From contig NZ_CP134228.1 of the NCBI RefSeq assembly GCF_031656215.1, positions 3,801,001 to 3,865,000 of the forward strand: DNA of 64,000 nt. Reading direction: 5' to 3'. This DNA comes from Mesorhizobium koreense. Its GTDB lineage: Bacteria; Pseudomonadota; Alphaproteobacteria; Rhizobiales; Rhizobiaceae. Below the pieces are notes generated by a model. It ran no database searches. It was not told the origin of the DNA and saw only the letters and a list, made by a program, of their open reading frames with translations. Below, piece after piece: positions 50,765 through 57,337 of this stretch (the first letter of the stretch is position 1; every line of letters begins with the position of its first letter). A program made the translations under genes and the position numbers.

Positions 50765-51643
50765 CTAAACCTTAAAATAATCGGGCTTCGGGATCGCCCA
50801 CGTCTCGCCCCAGAGCTGGCTGCCGCCCGAAACGTTCAAGACCTCGCCCGTGACATAGGATGACGCCGGGCCTGCCAGATAGACGCAGGCTTCCGCGATT
50901 TCCCATGCCGTCCCGACGCGCCTCATTGGGTTCGAGTCAGGATAGCCTGCCAGCGTCTCGGCCGTATACACCTTCCAGCCAGGCGTCTCGATGGCGCCCG
51001 GTGCGATGCAGTTGACGCGGATGCCGAGCGGCGCCCATTCCACGGCCACGGCGCGGGACAGTCCGACGACGCCCGACCGCGCAGCCACGGTATGCGCCAA
51101 GCCATAGAGACCGTGGGAGACCACGACGACGATGTTGACGATGCTGCCCGGCCTGCCCGTATCCCGCCAGTGCCGGGCAGCCGCCTGCATCATGTACCAG
51201 GTGCCGTTCAAATTGGTGTTGACGACGGCGTTCCAGCCCTTCACCGAAAAGTCGATGGCCGCCTGCGGATATTGCCCGCCGGCACTGTTGACCAGCATGT
51301 CGATGCCGCCCGCCCCATCAAATGTATCGAAGAGGACCTGCACCGCGTCCGGCTCACGGATATCGAGCGCGTGGAAACCCGCGTCGATTTCCTTCGCTCG
51401 CATGGTTTCCGCTGCTTCGGCGAGCTTTGCCTCGTCGCGGCCGGCAAGAATGACGCGGGCGCCAAGCCGGCCCATCAGCCATGCAGTCGCGCGGCCAAGG
51501 CCGCCCGCCCCGCCCGAGATCAGGGCAGTCTTCCCGGCAAGGATGCTCTCCGCATAGACCGTCGGATGGGTAGCCAGCGCCTCGTCGTCGAGACCGAATG
51601 TCTCATCCGATGCAGCCGCTCGCGGCCTGCCGGTCTCGCTCAC
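50765..51643 (-). CDS. SDR-family oxidoreductase with atypical active site
   Basis: The 292-residue protein has a 30-residue N-terminal extension. The nucleotide-binding S-G-G-A-G-G-L-G is at residues 43-50 and N-S-A-G-G-Q at 119-124. The usual Ser-Tyr-Lys triad is absent: the YxxxK positions are Thr185 and Arg189 (A-H-T-V-A-A-R-S-G) and the Ser position is Val. The G-G-Q and A-H-x-x-A-A-R patterns resemble dienoyl-CoA and enoyl-CoA reductases, which also depart from the classical triad. It is the first gene of the six-gene operon, behind a proposed promoter and operator. Confidence 0.85.
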   Translation of the reverse strand: MSETGRPRAAASDETFGLDDEALATHPTVYAESILAGKTALISGGAGGLGRATAWLMGRLGARVILAGRDEAKLAEAAETMRAKEIDAGFHALDIREPDAVQVLFDTFDGAGGIDMLVNSAGGQYPQAAIDFSVKGWNAVVNTNLNGTWYMMQAAARHWRDTGRPGSIVNIVVVVSHGLYGLAHTVAARSGVVGLSRAVAVEWAPLGIRVNCIAPGAIETPGWKVYTAETLAGYPDSNPMRRVGTAWEIAEACVYLAGPASSYVTGEVLNVSGGSQLWGETWAIPKPDYFKV

Positions 51644-51705
51644 TTTTCTGTCCGAATATGGAATCGCCGTGCAGCCATGATGCCATTCACGTGGGGTCCG
51701 TGCTG

Positions 51706-51746
51706 CTTATACCGAACGAAATCGGATGTCTCCCCCGTCGACATCC
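51706..51746 (-). promoter_or_regulatory. proposed promoter and operator of the SDR-MaoC-SAF-ABC operon
   Basis: On the minus strand GGAGAC (51728-51733), a 16-base spacer and TATAAG (51706-51711) could serve as promoter. A perfect inverted repeat, GGATGTC (51724-51730) and GACATCC (51740-51746) separated by nine bases, covers the -35 box, a position suited to a repressor. No regulator gene is linked, so the binding protein would be encoded elsewhere. Confidence 0.45.
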
Positions 51747-51851
51747 TGAACTGTACCAACAGCAGCGATCACCGGAACAAGTCCTCTTGCCAATCGCCGC
51801 ACAATCCGGCTATCGCAGGGCGCATTCCAGAGCCCAGCCGGAGTGCCGCCG

Positions 51852-52352
51852 ATGTCCTCTCTTCCTGAAAAAGCATTTCCCGTCTCGTGGGACCAGTTCC
51901 ACAGGGACGCGCGGGCACTTGCCTGGCGGCTGGCCGGCATCAACGGTGCCTGGCGGGCCATCGTCTGCATCACGCGCGGCGGACTGGTGCCGGCCGCGAT
52001 CATCTCGCGTGAACTCGGCGTACGCATGATCGAGACGGTGTGCGTGGCCTCCTACCATGAATACACCGAGCAGGGCGAACTCGCCGTCCTCAAGGAGATT
52101 TCCCCGACGCTCCTGGAAAACGACGGCGAAGGCATCCTGATCGTGGACGACCTGACCGATACCGGCAAGACGGCCGCGATCGTCCGCGCCATGATGCCAA
52201 AGGCGCATTTCGCCACCGTCTACGCCAAACCCAAGGGCCGGCCGCTGGTCGACACCTACATCACCGAAGTCTCGCAGGACACATGGATCTATTTCCCGTG
52301 GGACATGGGCTTTTCCTATCAGAAGCCGATTGCCGACGATCACCGCGGCTGA
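51852..52352 (+). CDS. gpt: xanthine(-guanine) phosphoribosyltransferase
   Basis: The ATG at 51852 gives 166 residues starting [20 protein letters not shown]. The PRPP-binding motif [13 protein letters not shown] is near residue 95, and the family-specific [10 protein letters not shown] is near 39. It salvages xanthine and guanine to nucleotides, probably at the inner membrane face. A GTG nine bases upstream is in frame but less likely. It stands alone, divergent from the SDR operon. Confidence 0.95.
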   Translation: MSSLPEKAFPVSWDQFHRDARALAWRLAGINGAWRAIVCITRGGLVPAAIISRELGVRMIETVCVASYHEYTEQGELAVLKEISPTLLENDGEGILIVDDLTDTGKTAAIVRAMMPKAHFATVYAKPKGRPLVDTYITEVSQDTWIYFPWDMGFSYQKPIADDHRG

Positions 52353-52532
52353 CACGGCCTGAAATCCGGGCATCCCTTTGGGGGGCTTGACGTTTTACAG
52401 AAATCAGCCAGATTTGCCGGCTAATGTATAGCTGTGCACGTTTTTCCGCCATTTCGGGCAAATTCACACTTGATGCACGGATTTGCGGTAACCATGTGCG
52501 TAAGGTGATTCGCTGGAACTGATGCTCTTCCG
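52353..52532. other. gpt-Nudix gap
   Basis: These 180 bases are relatively AT-rich in the middle and hold no gene I can support. Neither a clear terminator for gpt nor a clear promoter for the Nudix gene was found. Confidence 0.4.
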
Positions 52533-53024
52533 ATGCTGACCGGGCCCTTTTCGAACAGCCTCCTGCCACAGCGCGTGCGCCGCCTCTTCGGCGCCGAGCG
52601 CTGTCGGCTGCAGGTAGCAGCCCTGCCCTGGCGGAAAACGGACGACGGCGTCGAGGTGATGCTGATCACCAGCCGCGATACCGGACGCTGGGTTCTGCCC
52701 AAGGGCTGGCCCGAGGATGACGAGCCGCTTTACGAGGCGGCCGCCCGTGAGGCTGTCGAAGAAGCCGGCATCTCAGGCGGCATCGCGCAGACCACCGCGG
52801 GCAGCTACTTCTACAACAAGGTGCATTCCTCCGGTACCGAATCGCCGTGCGAGGTGCGCGTCTTCCCGCTTGAGGTGAAGGAAGTCGCCTCCAAATGGCG
52901 CGAAAAGGGCCAGCGCAAGCGCAAATGGGTTAAGCCGCGCGAAGCGACCCGCATGGTCAACGAGCCCGATCTCGTCAAGCTGATCGCGCGTTTCGCAGCC
53001 GATCCTTCACGATACGCCGGCTGA
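52533..53024 (+). CDS. Nudix hydrolase (DIPP-like)
   Basis: The 163-residue protein has a complete Nudix box, G-x5-E-x7-R-E-A-V-E-E-A-G-I, starting at G-W-P-E-D-D-E near residue 58. It is preceded by W-V-L-P-K-G, a combination typical of diadenosine-polyphosphate or diphosphoinositol-polyphosphate hydrolases. The C-terminal part is basic (K-W-R-E-K-G-Q-R-K-R-K-W-V). The likely reaction is cleavage of a nucleoside-diphosphate-linked or polyphosphate substrate using Mg2+. The true substrate is not evident. It probably has its own promoter, as it lies 180 bases after gpt. Confidence 0.9.
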   Translation: MLTGPFSNSLLPQRVRRLFGAERCRLQVAALPWRKTDDGVEVMLITSRDTGRWVLPKGWPEDDEPLYEAAAREAVEEAGISGGIAQTTAGSYFYNKVHSSGTESPCEVRVFPLEVKEVASKWREKGQRKRKWVKPREATRMVNEPDLVKLIARFAADPSRYAG

Positions 53025-53150
53025 CGTCGCTCTCCGCCGGGCCGTACCCTCTCGTTTGCAAACCATTCACCATGCCTGAACAAGCGCGGGAACCGCTTCC
53101 GCGCCCGTCGCTTTTAGTTCGGCTGGAAAGGCCTTGCCAGGGAGACGCAG

Positions 53151-53456
53151 ATGAAGATCACGGCAGCCGGAATAGATTCGATCAAGATCAGCAATATGGA
53201 AGGTACCGAAAAGGGCGCCCAATTTATCGTCTGGCTCTATTTCCAGGTCGAGGACGAAGGGCGGCAAACCGGCCAGGAACTTGTCGTTTCCGTGCCTTAC
53301 GATCCCGATTTCACCTTCAATGAAATCGCCAGGCAGGCATTTGCGCAGGCGACCGCCCTGCTCCGCGCCGCCTCGAACATGGACGAAGCGGCGTGGTGGC
53401 GACGATTCAACAGGAGCATCGAGCCACTGCCGGAATGGGCGGCGACGCCGCACTGA
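53151..53456 (+). CDS. conserved hypothetical protein
   Basis: The 101-residue protein has GGGAG before its ATG, a beta-rich first half (M-K-I-T-A-A-G-I-D-S-I-K-I, then F-I-V-W-L-Y-F-Q-V) and an alpha-helical second half (F-N-E-I-A-R-Q-A-F-A-Q-A). The end is tryptophan-rich (A-A-W-W-R-R-F). No signal peptide or membrane segment is visible, so it should be cytoplasmic. I do not recognise the family and assign no function. It lies 126 bases after the Nudix gene. Confidence 0.75.
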   Translation: MKITAAGIDSIKISNMEGTEKGAQFIVWLYFQVEDEGRQTGQELVVSVPYDPDFTFNEIARQAFAQATALLRAASNMDEAAWWRRFNRSIEPLPEWAATPH

Positions 53457-53502
53457 ACTGCCTGTCTGCGGGAACCGTTTCGCGCCTGCTGCGAATACTG
53501 CC

Positions 53503-53898
53503 TTACGAGAAGGCGAGATAGATGATGCGCCCCAGCGCGCCGAGCAGAAGCGCGAAGGTCGCTACGGCCTGTGTGAAGAAACCCGGATATCTTTTGAGCG
53601 GCGCGGAGAGATATCCGGCGAAATAGGCCACGCGACCGACCAGCCACAGAAGGCCGAGACCTGCCGCCCATGCTGCACTCCAGTAGATGGCAAACAGCCA
53701 CATGGCCGGAAGGAAGATCGGCAGCCATTCCAGCGTATTCGAATGCGCGCGGATCGCTCGCTCAAGAAGCGGGTCACCCGTCATGGCCGGAGCCAATATG
53801 CCCGTCTTTGAATGCGTCCTGGCAACTGTGAGCGCCATCGCGAAGATAAGCAGACCGCAAAGCAGGGTCACGATAGCGACCGGATAATATCTCTCCAC
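53503..53898 (-). CDS. MAPEG-family membrane protein
   Basis: I start it at the GTG at 53898, six bases after AAAGGA, giving 131 residues; the frame open to 53943 lacks a ribosome site. Four hydrophobic helices are visible (I-V-T-L-L-C-G-L-L-I-F-A-M-A near the start; L-P-I-F-L-P-A-M-W-L-F-A; L-L-W-L-V-G-R-V-A-Y; A-V-A-T-F-A-L-L-L-G). R-A-H-x-N-T-L-E-W-L-P matches the glutathione-binding motif of microsomal GST-like proteins. Bacterial members often act in detoxification. The substrate is unknown. It is divergent from the LysR gene. Confidence 0.85.
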   Translation of the reverse strand: MERYYPVAIVTLLCGLLIFAMALTVARTHSKTGILAPAMTGDPLLERAIRAHSNTLEWLPIFLPAMWLFAIYWSAAWAAGLGLLWLVGRVAYFAGYLSAPLKRYPGFFTQAVATFALLLGALGRIIYLAFS

Positions 53899-54196
53899 AT
53901 TAATTCCTTTCGGCAAGCTCCAACCCTGATGGCGGATTGGCATAAAGGAACAGACCTAGTGGCGCCTGACAAGCAAGGTAGCACACCAGAAGCGTGCCGC
54001 TTGTCTTCGTAAGTGAGACCTTGCTTCCTTGTTAGATGGTCGGCGGCTTCACAGGGTCGATGTCTTTCCGGTCAATGTAGCCGTCCATTCCGGATCGGTT
54101 CCCGGATATTGCCATTCTGGATCGTATTGCGAGCCGCAAGTTTTTGCTCACTTTATACACGATGCCGGTAGTTCATCCGCCAAGCTCCGAGGTCCC
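53899..54196. other. divergent intergenic region, MAPEG gene / LysR gene
   Basis: These 298 bases hold no supported gene. The frame open from 54029 into the LysR gene has no ribosome site at its start. AT-rich boxes near 54140-54160 (TTTTTGC, TTTATAC) could belong to the LysR-gene promoter, but spacing is not ideal. Confidence 0.45.
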
Positions 54197-55096
54197 ATGA
54201 TCGATAAACTGGAATTCTTCATTGCCCTGGCGCGAGAAGAGCATTTCGGCCGCGCTGCCGAGATGTCTGGCGTCACGCAGCCAACCCTTTCAGCAGCGAT
54301 CAAGCAGCTTGAAGATCAACTCGGCGTCATGCTGGTCAAGCGTGGTTCGCGCTTCCAGGGCTTAACCCCGGAAGGTACGCAGGTATTGGCCTGGGCGCGG
54401 CGGATCGTTGGCGACGCACATTCGATGCATGAGGAGATGCGTGCTGCACGCCATGGCCTGTCCGGGCGCATTCGCATCGCAACCATTCCGACGGCTCTGG
54501 CCATGATGCCGCGATTGACCACGCCCTTCCGGGAAAAGCATCCTGGCGTGACCTTCTCGATACTGTCGCGGACATCCATCGAGATATTGTCTTTGCTCGG
54601 CAATTTCGAGATCGATGCGGGAATCACCTATCTCGACAATGAACCTCTGGGCAGGGTGACCAGCGTGCCCCTGTACACCGAACGCTACCAGTTAATTACC
54701 GCAGCGGGAAATCCCTATTCTACCCGCCGCGCCGTGACTTGGGCCGAAGTCAGCCGCATGCCGCTATGTTTGTTGACCCCGGACATGCAGAATCGCCGCA
54801 TCATCGACCAGCATCTGTCCGAGGTCGGAGAACAGGTCCGCCCAACGCTGGAATCGAACTCGATGATCGTGCTGTTCTCGCACATCCGTACTGGCAAATG
54901 GTCCTCCATCATGCCGCTCAATCTGGCAGAAACATTGGGCTTTGCGGAGCCAATCCGTGCCATCCCGATCATTGACCCCGACGCCAGCCACAGCGTTGGA
55001 TTGGTGACGACGCACCGAGAGCCGAATACCCCTCTTGTAGCTGCGCTGGTTGATGAAGCCATGTCGCTCGCGCGGATTCTTCAGGCTGAGAAGTAA
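54197..55096 (+). CDS. LysR-family transcriptional regulator, likely of the fds operon
   Basis: The ATG at 54197, with GAGG upstream, gives 299 residues starting MIDKLEFFIALAREEHFGRAA. The N-terminal winged helix-turn-helix (residues 1-60, V-T-Q-P-T-L-S-A-A-I-K-Q-L-E) is followed by a LysR-type effector domain. It lies directly upstream of, and in the same direction as, the formate dehydrogenase operon. A perfect T-N11-A inverted repeat lies in between, so it most likely activates fds in response to formate or a related signal. Its composition seems less GC-rich than its neighbours. Confidence 0.9.
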   Translation: MIDKLEFFIALAREEHFGRAAEMSGVTQPTLSAAIKQLEDQLGVMLVKRGSRFQGLTPEGTQVLAWARRIVGDAHSMHEEMRAARHGLSGRIRIATIPTALAMMPRLTTPFREKHPGVTFSILSRTSIEILSLLGNFEIDAGITYLDNEPLGRVTSVPLYTERYQLITAAGNPYSTRRAVTWAEVSRMPLCLLTPDMQNRRIIDQHLSEVGEQVRPTLESNSMIVLFSHIRTGKWSSIMPLNLAETLGFAEPIRAIPIIDPDASHSVGLVTTHREPNTPLVAALVDEAMSLARILQAEK

Positions 55097-55132
55097 TACT
55101 AGCGACTGCCGACAGCCAAGAAGCCTGCCCTC

Positions 55133-55155
55133 ATCGATAGATAATTTCTATCGAT
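55133..55155. promoter_or_regulatory. LysR-type operator upstream of fdsG
   Basis: ATCGATAGA (55133-55141) and TCTATCGAT (55147-55155) form a perfect inverted repeat with a five-base centre. The inner part reads ATAG-N7-CTAT, the T-N11-A consensus of LysR-family recognition sites. It lies about 90 bases before the fdsG start, in an AT-rich gap right after the LysR gene. Confidence 0.7.
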
Positions 55156-55242
55156 CGACGAAACACGCATATTGATTTCCGGTAATTTTCTCTGCTTTTT
55201 GTGTCAAACAGTGACGTAATTCATAGATTATGGAAATCATGC

Positions 55243-55722
55243 ATGAAAATGCAGTCAGAAGACGTTGGGATCACGGCCCGGGCTACATCGATTGTCGACG
55301 AGATGAAAAAGCTGGAAGGCCCGCTGCTACCCATCCTTCATGAAATCCAGAATGAGTTTGGATATGTGCCACGGGAAGCGCTGCCGGTGATTGCCTCTGG
55401 TCTGAACCTGTCGCGCGCGGATGTTTACGGCGTGGTCAGTTTCTATCACGACTATCGCGACCAGCCTGCCGGCCGTCACGTGCTTAAGGTATGCCGTGCC
55501 GAATCCTGCCAGGCGATGGGCGGCGATGAAATGGCCGACCGGCTGCGCGATGCGCTTGGTGTCGACTGGCACGAGACGAGCAAGGACGGCGCGGTGACGC
55601 TGGAGCCCGTCTATTGCCTCGGGCTGTGCGCCTGCTCGCCGTCAGCCATGCTCGACGGCGAGGTCATCGGCCGGCTCGACGAGGACAGGATCGGCGAGAT
55701 CGTCGCGGAGGTGCGTCAATGA
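55243..55722 (+). CDS. fdsG: NAD-dependent formate dehydrogenase gamma subunit
   Basis: The ATG at 55243 gives 159 residues, the usual FdsG length; a GTG at 55201 would add 14 unlikely residues and an ATG at 55249 is also possible. It is a NuoE-like thioredoxin-fold protein with 2Fe-2S ligands C84, C89, C125 and C129. It takes part in electron flow between the FMN of FdsB and the rest of the enzyme. Its stop overlaps the fdsB start as ATGA. Confidence 0.93.
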   Translation: MKMQSEDVGITARATSIVDEMKKLEGPLLPILHEIQNEFGYVPREALPVIASGLNLSRADVYGVVSFYHDYRDQPAGRHVLKVCRAESCQAMGGDEMADRLRDALGVDWHETSKDGAVTLEPVYCLGLCACSPSAMLDGEVIGRLDEDRIGEIVAEVRQ

Positions 55723-57275
55723 CAGTGACGATCTACGTCCCGCGCGATTCCGGCGCACTCGCGCTTGGCGCCGGCAAGGTGGCCGACGCGATTGCAAGCG
55801 AAATCAGGACGCGTGGCATCAACGCGAAACTCGTGCGCAACGGCTCGCGCGGCCTCTATTGGCTGGAGCCGATGGTGGAGGTCGAGACGAGCCAGGGCCG
55901 TGTCGCCTACGGGCCGGTGACGGCAAAGGATGTCGCCTCGCTCTTCGATGCGGATTTTCTATCAGGCGGTAAACACGCCCTGTCGCTCGGCGACCCTGAG
56001 GAGATTCCCTATCTGGCGCGGCAGACGCGCCTCACCTTCGCGCGCGTCGGCATTACCGATCCGATTTCGCTCGATGACTATAAGGCCCATGGTGGACTCG
56101 TCGGGCTTGAGAAGGCGCTGACGATGACGCCGACGGACATCGTCCGGCAGGTGACTGATTCCGGCCTGCGCGGGCGCGGCGGCGCCGGTTTCCCGACTGG
56201 TGTCAAATGGAAGACCGTCCTCGATACGCCGGGCGAACTCAAATACATCGTCTGCAATGCCGACGAGGGTGATAGTGGCACCTTCTCCGATCGCATGATC
56301 ATGGAAGGAGATCCGTTCATCCTGATCGAGGGCATGACGATCGCTGCGATCGCGGTCGGCGCCACCAAAGGCTACATCTACCTCCGCTCCGAATATCCGC
56401 ACGCCGAAAGGGCTTTGAACGAGGCGCTTGCGGTTGCCCGGAAAGCTGGCGTTCTCGGCAAATCGATCCTCGGCTCGATACACGCCTTCGACATCGAGGT
56501 GAGGATGGGTGCCGGCGCCTATGTCTGCGGCGAGGAGACGGCGTTGCTCGACAGTCTCGAAGGCAAGCGTGGCCAGGTGCGAGCAAAGCCGCCGCTGCCT
56601 GCGCATAAGGGCCTGTTCGGTCGTCCGACCGTCATCAACAACGTGATTTCTCTGGCCTCCGTCCCGATCGTCCTCGACAAGGGGGCGGCCTATTACAAGG
56701 ATTTCGGCCTCGGGCGCTCGCGCGGCACTATCCCGATCCAGATTGCCGGCAACGCCAGATATCCCGGCCTGTTCGAGGCGGCCTTCGGCCTGACGCTGGG
56801 AGAGATCGTCGACAAGATCGGCGGCGGCACGAAATCCGGCCGCCCGGTCCGCGCCGTACAGGTCGGGGGGCCGCTCGGAGCCTATTTCCCGCGTGAGCTT
56901 TTCGACACGCCCTTCGATTACGAAGCGTTCGCCGCAAAGGATGGCCTGATCGGACATGCCGGGATCGTCGTTTTCGACGACACGGTCGATATGCTGAAGC
57001 AGGCCCGCTTCGCCATGGAATTCTGCGGGATAGAAAGCTGCGGCAAGTGCACGCCCTGCCGTGTGGGTGCGGTGCGTGGCGTCGAGGTCGCCGACCGGAT
57101 TGCGCATGGTGTGGAGCCAGAAAAGCAGATCGAATTGCTCGAAGACCTCTGCAACACGATGAAGTTCGGATCGCTTTGCGCCCTCGGCGGCTTTACCCCC
57201 TATCCGGTGATGAGTGCGTTGAGACATTTTCCCGAGGATTTCCGCCCGCATCCGGTCCGCGAGGCGGCGGAATAA
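55719..57275 (+). CDS. fdsB: NAD-dependent formate dehydrogenase beta subunit
   Basis: The ATG at 55719 gives 518 residues starting MTVTIYVPRDSGALALGAG. An N-terminal thioredoxin-like part (about 1-120) is fused to a NuoF-like domain. That domain has [27 protein letters not shown] and the 4Fe-4S motif E-S-C-G-K-C-T-P-C-R. It binds FMN and reduces NAD+ to NADH with electrons from formate. It is the paralogue of NuoF in this window. Confidence 0.97.
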   Translation: MTVTIYVPRDSGALALGAGKVADAIASEIRTRGINAKLVRNGSRGLYWLEPMVEVETSQGRVAYGPVTAKDVASLFDADFLSGGKHALSLGDPEEIPYLARQTRLTFARVGITDPISLDDYKAHGGLVGLEKALTMTPTDIVRQVTDSGLRGRGGAGFPTGVKWKTVLDTPGELKYIVCNADEGDSGTFSDRMIMEGDPFILIEGMTIAAIAVGATKGYIYLRSEYPHAERALNEALAVARKAGVLGKSILGSIHAFDIEVRMGAGAYVCGEETALLDSLEGKRGQVRAKPPLPAHKGLFGRPTVINNVISLASVPIVLDKGAAYYKDFGLGRSRGTIPIQIAGNARYPGLFEAAFGLTLGEIVDKIGGGTKSGRPVRAVQVGGPLGAYFPRELFDTPFDYEAFAAKDGLIGHAGIVVFDDTVDMLKQARFAMEFCGIESCGKCTPCRVGAVRGVEVADRIAHGVEPEKQIELLEDLCNTMKFGSLCALGGFTPYPVMSALRHFPEDFRPHPVREAAE

Positions 57276-57337
57276 CGGCTACGCGCCTCCCTCCTCATGG
57301 GGAGAGAGACAACCGTCAAGGAACAGGAGACACAACC

